A DNA stretch of 64,000 nucleotides from positions 124,001 to 188,000 of the forward strand of contig CADECF010000002.1 in NCBI GenBank assembly GCA_902825775.1, read 5' to 3'. The DNA is from an uncultured Lysobacteraceae bacterium (GTDB taxonomy: Bacteria; Pseudomonadota; Gammaproteobacteria; Xanthomonadales; Xanthomonadaceae). Positions 9,617 to 19,085 of this stretch are shown in pieces. The notes beneath the pieces are model-generated. The model saw nothing but the letters and a program-made list of their open reading frames with translations. It ran no database searches and was not told the DNA's origin. The first letter of the stretch is position 1; every line of letters begins with the position of its first letter. The translations under genes and the position numbers were made by a program.

Positions 9617-11479
9617 ATGCTCGAATACGCACGCTGGAAATACGTCGTCATCCTCTTGGTGGTACTGCTGAGCGTGCTTTACGCACTGCCCAACATCTAT
9701 CCGCAGGATCCCTCTGTGCAGGTCACCGCCAACCGCGGCGCCACCATCGACGCGGCCCTGAAGCAGCGGGTGGAAGCCTCGGTCAAGAAAGCCGGCGTCG
9801 TGCCCAAGGCGATCGAGGTCGCCGAAGGCAATCTGCTCGTGCGGCTGCCCAGCAGCGATGCGCAGACCAAAGTGTCCGATGCGCTGTCCAACGAATTGGG
9901 TACCGGCTATGTGGTGGCGCTGAATCTGGCCTCGACCACGCCGGCTTGGCTGGAAGCGATCCGCGCCAAGCCGATGCTGCTGGGCCTGGACCTGCAGGGC
10001 GGCGTGCACTTCCTGATGGAGGTCGACCGCAAGGCCGCGCTCGACAAACGCTTCGAGGCCTATCTCGAAGACGTGCGCGTGGTGCTGCGCGACAACCGCG
10101 TGCGCTACCGCTCGGTCGAACGCCGCGGCGATACGCTGTCGGTGACCTTGAGCGATGCGGCCGACGGCGCCAAGGCGCAACAGCTGATCGCGCGCGACTT
10201 GCCCACCCTGGCGATGAACCCGGCCGGCGACCGCATCGACCTGACCGTGCCGCAGGCCGAACTGGACAAGATCGCGACCGACGCCATCGAGCAGAACGTC
10301 GGCACGCTGCGCAACCGCATCAACGAGCTCGGCGTGGCCGAGCCGATCATCCAGCGCCAGGGCGCCGATCGCGTGGTCGTGCAATTGCCCGGCGTGCAGG
10401 ACACCGCGCAGGCCAAGCGCATCCTGGGCGCGACCGCCACGCTGGAATACCGCGGCGTGATCGAAGGCAACGCCTACGAGGCGCTGCAGAGCGGCAACGT
10501 GCCGCCGGAAGGCCGCATCTTCTATCGCAAGGAGATCGGCCTGGACGGCAAGCCGGTGCCTGTGATCCTCAACAAGCGCGTGATCGCCTCCGGCGACCAA
10601 TTGCAGGACGCCAGCTCGTTCTTCGATTCGCAAAGCGGCACGCCCGCCGTACGCGTGCGCCTGACCAGCCTCGGCGGCCAGCGCATGTTCGACTATTCCA
10701 GCCAGCACGTCGGCAAGCCGATGGCGGTGGTCTATACCGAACGCATTCCGGAAGTGAAGGTCGTCGACGGCAAGGAAGTGCGCAGCACGCGCATCAACGA
10801 GCAGGTGATCTCGGTCGCCACGATCCAGAGCACGCTCGGCCGCGATTTCCAGACCACGGGCCTGGAGAGCATGAAGGAAGCGGCCGACCTGTCGCTGCTG
10901 CTGCGCGCAGGCGCGCTCGCCGCGCCGATGGATTTCGCCGAACAGCGCGTGGTCGGCCCGAGCCTGGGCAAGGAGAACATCGAGCGCGGCCTGACCGCGG
11001 TGTTGTACTCGTTCGGCTTCGCGCTGGTGTTCTTCCTGTTCTACTACCGCATGTTCGGCATCATCACCTGCATCGCGTTGCTGCTGAACCTGCTGATGGT
11101 GTTCGCGGCGATGTCGGTGATAGGCGCCACGCTGACCTTGCCCGGTTTGGCCGGCATCGCGCTGACGGTGGGCATGTCGGTCGACGCCAACGTGCTGATC
11201 AACGAGCGAATACGCGAGGAACTGCGAGCGGGATTGCCGCCGCTCACCGCGATTTCGAGCGGTTATGAGCATGCCTCGGGCACCATTTTGGACGCCAACG
11301 TCACCGCCTTCCTGGCCGGTCTGGCGATGGCGGTGTTCGGCACCGGCCCGCTGCGCGGCTTCGGTATCACCCTGATGCTCGGTATCGCCACGTCCGCCTA
11401 CACGGCCGTGTCGGTGTCGCGCGGCATCGCGACCCTGATCTACGGTCGCCGCCGCAAGCTGAAATCGATCGCGATCTGA
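9617..11479 (+). CDS. secD: Protein translocase subunit SecD
   Basis: Inner-membrane RND-type subunit that uses the proton gradient to pull exported proteins through SecYEG. It has 620 residues with an N-terminal TM (about 8-27), a large periplasmic P1 region beginning with LGLDLQGGVHFLMEVD (about 117-132), and five C-terminal TMs (about 455-605). GMSVDANVLINERIREEL in the TM4 region carries the conserved Asp used in proton coupling. The secF start follows 12 bases after the stop. Confidence 0.97.
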   Translation: MLEYARWKYVVILLVVLLSVLYALPNIYPQDPSVQVTANRGATIDAALKQRVEASVKKAGVVPKAIEVAEGNLLVRLPSSDAQTKVSDALSNELGTGYVVALNLASTTPAWLEAIRAKPMLLGLDLQGGVHFLMEVDRKAALDKRFEAYLEDVRVVLRDNRVRYRSVERRGDTLSVTLSDAADGAKAQQLIARDLPTLAMNPAGDRIDLTVPQAELDKIATDAIEQNVGTLRNRINELGVAEPIIQRQGADRVVVQLPGVQDTAQAKRILGATATLEYRGVIEGNAYEALQSGNVPPEGRIFYRKEIGLDGKPVPVILNKRVIASGDQLQDASSFFDSQSGTPAVRVRLTSLGGQRMFDYSSQHVGKPMAVVYTERIPEVKVVDGKEVRSTRINEQVISVATIQSTLGRDFQTTGLESMKEAADLSLLLRAGALAAPMDFAEQRVVGPSLGKENIERGLTAVLYSFGFALVFFLFYYRMFGIITCIALLLNLLMVFAAMSVIGATLTLPGLAGIALTVGMSVDANVLINERIREELRAGLPPLTAISSGYEHASGTILDANVTAFLAGLAMAVFGTGPLRGFGITLMLGIATSAYTAVSVSRGIATLIYGRRRKLKSIAI

Positions 11480-11491
11480 CGGAGCACAGCC

Positions 11492-12448
11492 ATGAAACCT
11501 TTCAACGTGTTCCCGTACGGCAGCAACTTCAACTTCATGCGCATGCGCTGGGTGTCGCTGATCCTGGCGGCGTTGATCATGTTCGCCGCGATCGGCGCGA
11601 TGGTCACCAAGGGCTTCAACTTCGCGCTCGATTTCACCGGCGGCACGTCGGTGGAACTGCGCTTCGACAAGCCCGTCTCGGTCGACCAGGTGCGCGCCAA
11701 GCTGGCGGCGCAGGGCTACGACAGCGCGCAGGTGCAGTCGTTCGGCTCTCCCAACGAATTGCTGATCCGCCTGCAGCCCCGCGAGGGCATGGCGCAGCGC
11801 GATTCGGCCGAGACCGCGGACGAAGTCCGGAACATCGTCACCACTGCGGAGAACCCCGCGCAGCGGCTGCGCAGCGGCTATGTCGGCCCGCAGGTCGGCA
11901 AGGAGCTGGCGCTGAACGGCCTGTACGCGGTGCTGTTCGTGGTGGTGGGCTTCCTGATCTACATCTCGTTCCGCTTCGAATGGAAGTTCGCGGTGGCGGC
12001 GACGTTGACCACGATGCACGACGTGGTGGTGGTGGCCGGCTGGTTCGCGTTCAGCGGGCACGAGTTCGATCTGACCGTACTGGCCGGCGTGCTGTCGGTG
12101 ATGGGTTTCTCGATCAACGACACCATCGTGGTGTTCGACCGCGTGCGCGAAAACTTCCGCGGCATGCGCGCCTCTCCCGAGGAAGTGCTGAACAAGTCGA
12201 TCAACCAGACGCTGTCGCGCACCGTGATCACTTCGTTCGTGGCCTTCCTGACGGTGCTGGCGCTGTACATCTACGGCGGCGGTTCGCTGAAGGGCATGGC
12301 CGAATCGCAGATGATCGGCATCATCATCGGTACGCTGTCGTCTATCTTCGTGGCGTGCCCGCTGCTGACCCTGTGGTTCCTGAAGGTCACCAAGCAGGAC
12401 CTGATGCCCAAGGCCCGCGATGAAGCCGCGCTGGCGCGCAGGCCGTAA
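11492..12448 (+). CDS. secF: Protein translocase subunit SecF
   Basis: Partner of SecD, 318 residues. It has one N-terminal TM (about residues 19-36), a short periplasmic domain opening with FALDFTGGTSVELRFDKPV, and five C-terminal TMs. The TM4 signature GFSINDTIVVFDRVREN is present with its conserved Asp. It has a purine-rich ribosome-binding site (ACGGAG) and is followed 22 bases later by a strong intrinsic terminator that ends the yajC-secDF unit. Confidence 0.97.
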   Translation: MKPFNVFPYGSNFNFMRMRWVSLILAALIMFAAIGAMVTKGFNFALDFTGGTSVELRFDKPVSVDQVRAKLAAQGYDSAQVQSFGSPNELLIRLQPREGMAQRDSAETADEVRNIVTTAENPAQRLRSGYVGPQVGKELALNGLYAVLFVVVGFLIYISFRFEWKFAVAATLTTMHDVVVVAGWFAFSGHEFDLTVLAGVLSVMGFSINDTIVVFDRVRENFRGMRASPEEVLNKSINQTLSRTVITSFVAFLTVLALYIYGGGSLKGMAESQMIGIIIGTLSSIFVACPLLTLWFLKVTKQDLMPKARDEAALARRP

Positions 12449-12470
12449 GCCTGCGATCGGTAGATAACGA

Positions 12471-12500
12471 AAAAGGCCGCGCATCGCGCGGCCTTTTTTC
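12471..12500 (+). terminator. Intrinsic terminator after secF
   Basis: An 8-bp GC stem GGCCGCGC / GCGCGGCC with an ATC loop is flanked by A-run and T-run (AAAA...TTTTTT), directly after secF. It closes the yajC-secD-secF transcript. Confidence 0.93.
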
Positions 12501-12512
12501 ATTCGCCGCATC

Positions 12513-13142
12513 TTGTAGAGCGGGGCTTGCTCCGCTGCTCCTGCCCCCAAAGCCCGTCATCCCAGCGAACGCTGGGACCCATTTTGCTTGTTGCCCTTAA
12601 AGCCGTCATCTCCACGAAAGCGGGGATCTAGTGACTCTGCTTTCTGCCGTCATCCCGGCGTACGCCGGGATCCAGGCCGCCGTGCGGGATGAGTCGCGAC
12701 GCGACTCGTGACCTCGATAAACGCTTCCGGCTGCGCCGGGTCACTTTCTTTGTTGGCCCAAAGAAAGTAACCAAAGAAAAGGCCCGAAACTTAAGTGTTT
12801 CTTCGCGACTGAACAGTCCGTCGGCGGCCCGGTTTTCGTCGTGGATGACCTTCTTGCGAAGGTTCTAGATTTTGATCAACCGCAATTGCGGCGACGTGTC
12901 TTCTTTGGATTTCCGCTAAAGAGGTTTCTTGATCGATCGCGGCGGATCTAAGTCCAAGAGCAGCGGGGCATGCCCGCTCTACAAAGCAGAGCAAAGCCGC
13001 TGGATGACATGCCGCTCCTGCGGCATGCCCTTCGGGCCATCCGCTGCGCGGATGTTCGCTCCGGCATCCTGCCTCCGCAGTCCCGCCTTCGCGGGGATGA
13101 CGGCTTAGAAACAAAGGCAGCGGAGCAAGCTCCGCTCTACAA
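12513..13142. repeat. Cluster of dispersed repeats between convergent secF and suhB
   Basis: A gene-free gap of about 650 bases made largely of repeat elements. Family B copies are at 12513-12540, about 12957-12984 and 13118-13142. Family D CGTCATCCC elements are at about 12555, 12605 and 12645, with an inverted copy ending near 13105. A palindrome GTCGCGACGCGAC lies near 12691. A hairpin ACTTTCTTTG / CAAAGAAAGT is at 12743-12768, part of a longer TTTCTTTGTTGGCCCAAAGA element. Between about 12790 and 12950 there is non-repetitive AT-richer sequence with no convincing ORF. Confidence 0.8.
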
Positions 13143-13147
13143 AGCGC

Positions 13148-13981
13148 TCAGCCGAAGGTCTTGGCGTAACCCGACGACACGATCAACTTTTGCAGCGGCT
13201 CCACCACTTTGATGCCGCCGGCGATGATCTGTCCGCCGCCTACGGCGTTGACCACATCCATGCGGCCCAGATTGGCGCCGCGATAATCGCAAACGCGGCC
13301 GCCGGCTTCGCGCACCAGCAGCGCGCCCGCGGCGATGTCCCAGGGCTTCACCCCGGCTTCGAAATAAGCGTCGATGCGGCCGCAAGCCACGTAAGCCAGA
13401 TCCAACGCAGCCGAACCGGTGCGGCGCACGTCTTCGGCGTCGCGCAACAACTCGCGCACGCATTCCAGTTGCGCGCCGGCACGCACGCGCTCGCGCGGCG
13501 GGAAGCCGGTGACCACCACGCTGCCGGTGAGATCCTTGCGATCGGCGACGCGGATCTTGCGGTCGTTGAGCACGGCGCCGGCGCCGCGGCTGGCGGTGAA
13601 CAGTTCGTTGCGGATCGGATCGAAGATCACGCCGTGGGTCGGCTCGCCGTTCTCGGTCAGCGCGATCGACACGCAGTAGTGCGGGAAGCCGCGCAGATAA
13701 TTGCTGGTGCCGTCGAGCGGATCGATCACCCAGGTGAACTTGCCGCCGCCGCGCCCGGCCTTCTGCGCGCCGCCTTCCTCGCCGAGGATCCCGTACTCGG
13801 GGAACGAGCGCTTGAGTTCCTTGATGATGGCCTGTTCGGCCAAACCGTCGACTTCACTGGCGAAATCCATGCGGTCTTTTTCGACCACGTTCAGCGCGTC
13901 CAGCTTGCCCAGATGGCGCAAAAGGACGCTGCCGCCCGCACGAGCTGCCTTGACCATGATGGTGACTGCGGGTTTCTGCAT
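13148..13981 (-). CDS. suhB: Inositol-1-monophosphatase / SuhB
   Basis: Li-sensitive, Mg-dependent phosphatase family. The SuhB branch also acts as an RNA polymerase-associated factor in rRNA antitermination. It has 277 residues from ATG 13981 (MQKPAVT), with an in-frame ATG at 14005 as alternative. The metal-site motifs are GEEGG (about residues 67-71), [12 protein letters not shown] (about 82-93, DPLDGT) and [18 protein letters not shown] (about 210-227), giving the full catalytic set. It is transcribed divergently from trmJ, with 93 bases between starts. Confidence 0.93.
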   Translation of the reverse strand: MQKPAVTIMVKAARAGGSVLLRHLGKLDALNVVEKDRMDFASEVDGLAEQAIIKELKRSFPEYGILGEEGGAQKAGRGGGKFTWVIDPLDGTSNYLRGFPHYCVSIALTENGEPTHGVIFDPIRNELFTASRGAGAVLNDRKIRVADRKDLTGSVVVTGFPPRERVRAGAQLECVRELLRDAEDVRRTGSAALDLAYVACGRIDAYFEAGVKPWDIAAGALLVREAGGRVCDYRGANLGRMDVVNAVGGGQIIAGGIKVVEPLQKLIVSSGYAKTFG

Positions 13982-14074
13982 GGCGCGGACGGCCTCCAAG
14001 GGCATGGGGTAGGGCTGGCGGGGGTAAAGAGCGGTCCGGCGCGGAGGCCGGCGGCCGCAGTTTAACATTCGCGC

Positions 14075-14818
14075 ATGGAGACTCCCGCACAACGCATCCG
14101 CATCGTCCTGGTCGGCACCCAGCACCCCGGCAATATCGGTTCCGCAGCGCGGGCTTTGAAGACCATGGGTCTGCGCCGGCTGGTGCTGGTGGCCCCGCAC
14201 CGTTATCCGCATGCCGAGGCCTCAGCGATGGCCGCCGGCGCGGATGACGTGCTCGACCAAGCCCAAGTATTCGCCACCCTGGCCGAAGCCGTAGCCGATT
14301 GCCGGCTGGTATTGGGCTGCACCGCCCGCGACCGCCGGGTGGCGCTGGAGCAGTTGCTGCCGCGGATCGCCGCAGGAAGAGCCTGCGCCGCGGCCGACAA
14401 CGCCGAAGTGGCGCTGGTGTTCGGCCGCGAGCGGACCGGGCTGACCAACGAGGAATTGCAGCTTTGCCATGCTGCGGTGCACATCCCCGCCGATCCCGTG
14501 TACAGCTCGCTGAATCTGGCGGCGGCGGTGCAGGTGCTGGCCTACGAATTGCGCCTGGCCGTCCTCGAGCGCGAAGCCGCCGGGGCCGATGCTCCCGAAG
14601 CGCGCGCCGTGGCATCGCACGCCGAACTGGAAGGCTTTTTTTCGCAGTTGGCCCAAACCCTGGACGAAATCGATTTCCACAAGGGCAGGGCGCCCGAATC
14701 GGCCATGCGCAAGCTGCGCCGCCTGTACCTGCGCGCCGACCTCGACGCCAAGGAAGTGCGCCTCCTGCGCGGAATATTGGCCGATGCGCAGCGGATGGCT
14801 TCCTTGGCCCGCCGTTGA
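14075..14818 (+). CDS. trmJ: tRNA (cytidine/uridine-2'-O-)-methyltransferase TrmJ
   Basis: SPOUT-class enzyme methylating the ribose 2'-OH of nucleotide 32 in tRNA. It has 247 residues. Motif 1 is [20 protein letters not shown] (about 13-32, with the catalytic Arg), motif 2 is [17 protein letters not shown] (about 111-127), and motif 3 is [19 protein letters not shown] (about 142-160), containing the knot residues that bind SAM. The C-terminal helical extension (about 170-247) is the TrmJ-type RNA-binding tail. It is divergent from suhB, an arrangement common in this group. Confidence 0.93.
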   Translation: METPAQRIRIVLVGTQHPGNIGSAARALKTMGLRRLVLVAPHRYPHAEASAMAAGADDVLDQAQVFATLAEAVADCRLVLGCTARDRRVALEQLLPRIAAGRACAAADNAEVALVFGRERTGLTNEELQLCHAAVHIPADPVYSSLNLAAAVQVLAYELRLAVLEREAAGADAPEARAVASHAELEGFFSQLAQTLDEIDFHKGRAPESAMRKLRRLYLRADLDAKEVRLLRGILADAQRMASLARR

Positions 14819-14831
14819 CGCGCTTCTTTAG

Positions 14832-14972
14832 TTTTGTGGGAGCGGCTTCACCGCTTCTTGTGGGAGCGGCTTCAGCCGCGAGCTTTTCCGACCCTGCGAC
14901 GGCTTAAGAGCTCGCGGCTGAAGCCGCTCCCACAAGAATAGCCAGAGCAGCGGAGCAAGCCCCGCTCTACAA
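14832..14972. repeat. Compound repeat: family A direct and inverted copies plus family B
   Basis: Two direct copies of GTGGGAGCGGCTTCA-type sequence (14832-14854, the first truncated, and 14855-14887) are followed by an inverted copy (14908-14938) and then a family B element (14945-14972). The truncated first copy suggests a duplication or partial deletion within the array. Confidence 0.88.
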
Positions 14973-15065
14973 GGCCCGGTGCGGCCTGGGCGGGCGCTGG
15001 GCTTGCTGTCCCAGCGGCAGCGATTAGGCTAGGCTGCACACGCCGTAGCACTGGGGATTCGAATC

Positions 15066-15995
15066 TTGGCTGGACTGACCGCGCGACTCGCAGCCGGGTT
15101 GTTGGGTGTGCTGGTCGCACTGTCCCCCTGGTCTTCCGCACGGGCCGTCGACGACGCGCATGTCCTCGTGCTCGGCCGCATCAGCGACGATCCCAAGACC
15201 CATTACGAGCAGCTCAAGCCGCTGCTGGATTACGTGGTGCCGCGCATGGCCGGCGTCGGCATCCGCGAAGGCCGCATCCTGATGGCGCGCGACGCGCAGC
15301 AGATGGCCAGCTACCTGCGCCGCGGCCGCGTCGACTGGGTCACCGAAACTTCCGGTACCGGCGTGGCGTTGGAGGCGCGCGCCGGCGCCAAGCTGCTGCT
15401 GATGACCGAGCGCGACGGCGTCAGCCATTACCGCACCGTTTTCTTCGCCCGCCGCGACAGCGGCATCACCTCGCTCGACCAATTGCGCGGCCATAGCGTC
15501 GCGTTCCAGAACATCAGTTCGACCAGCGCCTATTTCGTGCCCGCCTCGGAACTGCTCGACCGCGGCATGCGTCTGGAACTGCTGATGTCGCCGATGGACA
15601 AGCCGGCCACCGACACGGTGGGCTACGTGTTCGCGCGCTCCGAATTGAACATCGCCAACTGGGTGCACAAGCGCCTGGTCGACGTCGGCGTGATGAGCAA
15701 TATCGACTGGGACAACCCGCAGCGCGTGCCGCCCAGCTATCGCAGCGAATTGCAGGTGCTGCGCAGCACGCCCGAATATCCGCGCGCAGTCGAAGTGGTG
15801 CGCGGCGATCTGGATCCCAAAGTCGAAGCGCGCCTGCGCGAAGTATTGATCGAGGCCGCGCAGGATCCCGATGCGCGCGACGCTCTGCTGCGCTTCTTCA
15901 AGACCACGCGCTTCCTGCCGATCGATGCGCCGTCCGAACAGGCGCTCGCGTACCTGCGCCAGGGCGTGAAACGCGTCCGCGCGGAGGTGGAATGA
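15066..15995 (+). CDS. PhnD-like periplasmic binding protein
   Basis: A 309-residue solute-binding-like protein. A signal peptide (about residues 1-27, ending SSARA) is followed by a two-lobed PhnD-type fold: GRISDDPKTHYEQLKPLLDYV (about 38-58) and TSLDQLRGHSVAFQNISSTSAYFVPASELL resemble the phosphate/phosphonate-binding family. No transporter genes are adjacent. Its stop overlaps the start of a membrane GGDEF-EAL protein (ATGA). The likely role is therefore a ligand sensor that feeds the c-di-GMP enzyme, not uptake. The start is a TTG at 15066, and the ligand is unknown. Confidence 0.82.
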   Translation: MAGLTARLAAGLLGVLVALSPWSSARAVDDAHVLVLGRISDDPKTHYEQLKPLLDYVVPRMAGVGIREGRILMARDAQQMASYLRRGRVDWVTETSGTGVALEARAGAKLLLMTERDGVSHYRTVFFARRDSGITSLDQLRGHSVAFQNISSTSAYFVPASELLDRGMRLELLMSPMDKPATDTVGYVFARSELNIANWVHKRLVDVGVMSNIDWDNPQRVPPSYRSELQVLRSTPEYPRAVEVVRGDLDPKVEARLREVLIEAAQDPDARDALLRFFKTTRFLPIDAPSEQALAYLRQGVKRVRAEVE

Positions 15996-18127
15996 AGCGT
16001 TTCCGCATCGGCCTGCAGGGGCAGTTGCTGGCGCTGATGGGCCTGGCGCTGCTGATCTTCGCCACGCTGATGATCCTGCTGTGGCAGCGGCAGGCGACGA
16101 TGCAATCCGAAGTCACCCGCGTCAGCCGCCAGGCCATGCACGACATGGTGATCCAAGCGCTGCGCAAGCGCGGCGAAACCACGTCCACGCAGTTGGCCGA
16201 CAGCCTGACCAACCCGCTGTACTACTTCGACCTGGATGCGATCGGCACCATCACCCGCGCCGCAATGCGCCAGCCCGACGTCAATTACGTGCTGGTCTAC
16301 GATACGCAGGGCCGGATCATCCACGACGGCTCGGGCGACATCCCGACGTACGGCCAGCCGATGCGCGATCCGCTCGCCTACGAGGTCGTGCGCGCACGCG
16401 GATTGCATGCGCAGTGGACCGACGATTTGGTCGACGTCTCCAGCCCCATCCATCTGGGCGACCAGCGCATCGGCGGCGTGCGCATCGGTTTTTCGCTCGC
16501 TTCGGTGCGCGCGACCGAGGAGCGCGCCAGCGCCGGCATGCGCGACAGCCTGGCCGAATTGGGCAGCCGTTATCGCGCCCTGATCGCGGTACTCATGCTG
16601 TCGTTGCTCGCTTTGGGTGCGGGCATCGTCTGGGTGATCCAAAGCACATTGGTGGGCCCGGTGCGGCGCTTGGCCGACGCTGCGCGCGAAATCGAAGCCG
16701 GGCGTTTCGGCGGCACCGCGCCGGTCAGCCATCGCAACGACGAGGTCGGCGATCTGGTGCGCGCGTTCGGGCGCATGAGCCAGAGCGTGGCGCGCCACGA
16801 CCGCGACATCCGGCGCATGGCCTATACCGATGCGCTCACCGGCTTGTCCAACCGGCTCGCCTTCCGCGAGAGCCTGGACCAGCGTTTGCTTGAACTACGC
16901 GGCGTAGGCAAGCAGCTGGCATTGCTGTTCGCCGACATCGACGATTTCAAACGCGTCAACGACACGCTGGGCCATGAAGCCGGCGACGAAGTGCTGGTGC
17001 AGTTCTCCACGCGCATTCGCGAGGCGGTCGAACGCCTCGGCGGCGAGGAAGCGCAACTGGCGCGCTTCGGCGGCGACGAATTCGTGATCCTGCTGCAGAG
17101 TTCGGTGCAGCCCGGCGACGAAGTGCGCACCAAGGCCAGTCGTCTGGCCGAGAATTTGGTCGTGGAATTGAGCCGGCCGATCGTGATCCACGATCGCCAG
17201 GTGTTCCTCGGCACGTCGATCGGCATCACGTTGTTTCCGGAAGACGCGTCCAGCGCGACCATGCTGATGAAGAACGGCGACATTGCCATGTACCAGGCGA
17301 AAGTGGCCGGCAAGAATTGCTACCGCTTCTACAGCCGCGCGATGGACCAGGCGGTCGAGCGCCGCGTGCGCATGGAGCAGGAGTTGCGCGGCGCCTGGGA
17401 GCGCGGCGAACTCAGCGTCGCCTATCAGCCCGTCTATCGGTTGCGCGACAACCGTCTGGTCGGCGCCGAAGCGCTGCTGCGCTGGCACCACCCTGAGCAA
17501 GGCATGGTGTCGCCGGCGGTATTCATCGATGTCGCCGAGCAAAGCGGCCTGATCGAAACCATCGGCCCGCAAGTCCTGCGCGTGGCCTGCCGCGATGCGA
17601 TGCGCTGGCAGGAAGAGTTCGCCACCGACGAACCCTTGTTCGTATCGGTCAACGTGTCGCCGCGCCAGCTGCGCAGCGCGGAACTGCCGGGCCTGGTCGA
17701 GGCTTGCCTGAAGGAAACCGGCCTGTCCGCATCGCAACTGCATGTGGAACTGACCGAAACCGCAGTGATCGGCGACGAACTGCATGCGAGCACTTTGTTG
17801 TCGCGTTTGCGCAGCATCGGCGTCAAGGTCTGGCTGGACGATTTCGGCACCGGCTTCTCCGGTTTGAGCCATCTGCGCCGCGTGCCGGTCGACGGTGTCA
17901 AGATCGACCGCAGCTTCATCGCCGACGTATTGCGCGACCCCGACGACCTCGCGCTCACCACCGCCATCATCGCGATGGCGCATTCGCTCGGCATCACCGT
18001 CGTCGCCGAAGGCGTAGAGAAAGAAGGCCAATATGCCATCCTGCGCGAACGCGGCTGCGACCTGGCGCAGGGGTATTGGTTGGGGCATCCGTCCAGTGCG
18101 CAGGATTTTGCGCGGCTGTTGATTTGA
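15992..18127 (+). CDS. Membrane HAMP-GGDEF-EAL c-di-GMP enzyme
   Basis: A 711-residue inner-membrane signalling protein. TM1 (about 10-29) and TM2 (about 193-217) bracket a periplasmic sensor. A HAMP linker (about 216-270) leads to a GGDEF domain with intact RFGGDEF (about 357-363), then an EAL domain with intact EALLRW (about 493-498), DDFGTGFSGLSHLRR and VEGVEKEGQ. Both diguanylate cyclase and phosphodiesterase motifs look functional, so direction may be set by the sensor. It is translationally coupled to the PhnD-like protein, a pairing like the NspS/MbaA arrangement. Confidence 0.92.
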   Translation: MKRFRIGLQGQLLALMGLALLIFATLMILLWQRQATMQSEVTRVSRQAMHDMVIQALRKRGETTSTQLADSLTNPLYYFDLDAIGTITRAAMRQPDVNYVLVYDTQGRIIHDGSGDIPTYGQPMRDPLAYEVVRARGLHAQWTDDLVDVSSPIHLGDQRIGGVRIGFSLASVRATEERASAGMRDSLAELGSRYRALIAVLMLSLLALGAGIVWVIQSTLVGPVRRLADAAREIEAGRFGGTAPVSHRNDEVGDLVRAFGRMSQSVARHDRDIRRMAYTDALTGLSNRLAFRESLDQRLLELRGVGKQLALLFADIDDFKRVNDTLGHEAGDEVLVQFSTRIREAVERLGGEEAQLARFGGDEFVILLQSSVQPGDEVRTKASRLAENLVVELSRPIVIHDRQVFLGTSIGITLFPEDASSATMLMKNGDIAMYQAKVAGKNCYRFYSRAMDQAVERRVRMEQELRGAWERGELSVAYQPVYRLRDNRLVGAEALLRWHHPEQGMVSPAVFIDVAEQSGLIETIGPQVLRVACRDAMRWQEEFATDEPLFVSVNVSPRQLRSAELPGLVEACLKETGLSASQLHVELTETAVIGDELHASTLLSRLRSIGVKVWLDDFGTGFSGLSHLRRVPVDGVKIDRSFIADVLRDPDDLALTTAIIAMAHSLGITVVAEGVEKEGQYAILRERGCDLAQGYWLGHPSSAQDFARLLI

Positions 18128-18329
18128 ACGGGCGTTATTCGGTCGTTTCGCGAGCGAATTAGTTAGCTGCGTCAAGGAATCGAAAAATACAAGTTTACGG
18201 ACGTGGCCACTGGACGAAGCTATTTGCGTCGGGAAGGCCGATTCAACACGGGTTTCGACCGTGAAAATCATGGTTCATATGCTGTGTTGCGCGCTCTTTA
18301 TGGCCGGTGCGATTTGGTCGAAGGGAAAA

Positions 18330-18376
18330 GGGGACGGAGTAATTATTCGTTTGAAGCGAATAATTACTCCGTCCCC
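18330..18376. repeat. Isolated perfect hairpin repeat, family H, in a gene-free gap
   Basis: GGGGACGGAGTAATTATTCG (18330-18349) and its exact reverse complement (18357-18376) flank a 7-base loop. A partial copy (GGGGATGGAGTAATTATCCG) occurs near 24975. It lies in the 18128-18653 gap, which shows lower GC than the flanking genes and otherwise no gene I can support; short ORFs there have no recognisable features. Confidence 0.9.
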
Positions 18377-18653
18377 TTATTTCGTCCCCTTATTTTCGTG
18401 GCCGAGCCCCCGTCCGACACGTGGGCGCGTTATAGCAGACCAGGGCCAACTGCGGTCGCGGGCCGTCTAGGGATCGGCAAATCGTTGGTTGTCACTAGGT
18501 CCAGGCGGCTATCGAGCCAGCCTAAATATGTGACGTAATTCGCTATTTCATATGCGGAAGCAACTCGCAGTGTTTTTGTCATAGCGCGACTGATTTAATG
18601 CCCGCGGGGATTTACTCGCGGCTGTGTTCACGCCGAACAACAGGGGTCAACAG

Positions 18654-19085
18654 ATGTTTCCTATTCAGGTCGCGCGAGCGGCGCTCTTAGTGCTCGGCTG
18701 GGGCTATTTCGTTGGTGCGGTTCATGCCCAAGACGTATCGCTTCCGCGCGAGTATGACAAGGTCATCAAGTCGGCCGAGGTCGTCGGCGCGCTAGGAACT
18801 GACTTGTTCGGTGATGAGACCAGTTTCTATACCGGCACGACGGAGTTCACGGCAACAGATGTGAGCCTGCCTGGCAAAGGGCTCATTCCAGTTTCGATCG
18901 GACGCAGGTATCCGGTTGAAGATAAAGTGGGCATATACGGCGGCGTAGGCACGTCTGCACCCGTATATATTTTCGGCGACTGGCAGTTGGATATCCCACA
19001 TTTGCATGGCGTCTTCGCCCGCCAGGGAAGTCCTCAGGGCGGTTGGCTCAGCAGCAACGCTGACTTCAGTCAGCGTTGCTGCTGA
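18654..19085 (+). CDS. N-terminal segment of an interrupted RHS/YD-repeat protein
   Basis: This 143-residue reading frame starts at ATG 18654, eight bases after an AGGGG ribosome-binding site (a GTG at 18624 is also open). A Sec signal peptide (about residues 1-26, cleavage after VHA) shows export. The next part (SFYTGTTEFTATDVSLPGKG..PVSIGRRY) is the N-terminal region typical of secreted RHS-repeat proteins. The frame stops at TGA 19083-19085, inside a perfect palindrome. The same frame then continues with RHS-like sequence, so this is one gene cut by a nonsense codon, not a separate short protein. Confidence 0.82.
   Translation: MFPIQVARAALLVLGWGYFVGAVHAQDVSLPREYDKVIKSAEVVGALGTDLFGDETSFYTGTTEFTATDVSLPGKGLIPVSIGRRYPVEDKVGIYGGVGTSAPVYIFGDWQLDIPHLHGVFARQGSPQGGWLSSNADFSQRCC

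Noticed and set aside
9125-12550. A 1141-codon minus-strand open frame opposite yajC-secD-secF
   Set aside because: The + strand encodes clear SecD/SecF motifs. The antisense frame is open because high-GC codons rarely give stops, and its product is low-complexity His/Arg/Gln-rich with no domain.
12791-13114. Minus-strand ORF of 107 codons in the repeat cluster
   Set aside because: It is built mainly from translated repeat sequence and has no ribosome-binding site.
19083-19085. Selenocysteine or programmed readthrough at the RHS TGA
   Set aside because: No selenoprotein similarity, the hairpin encloses the TGA instead of following it, and RHS proteins have no Sec. A mutation or assembly error is simpler.
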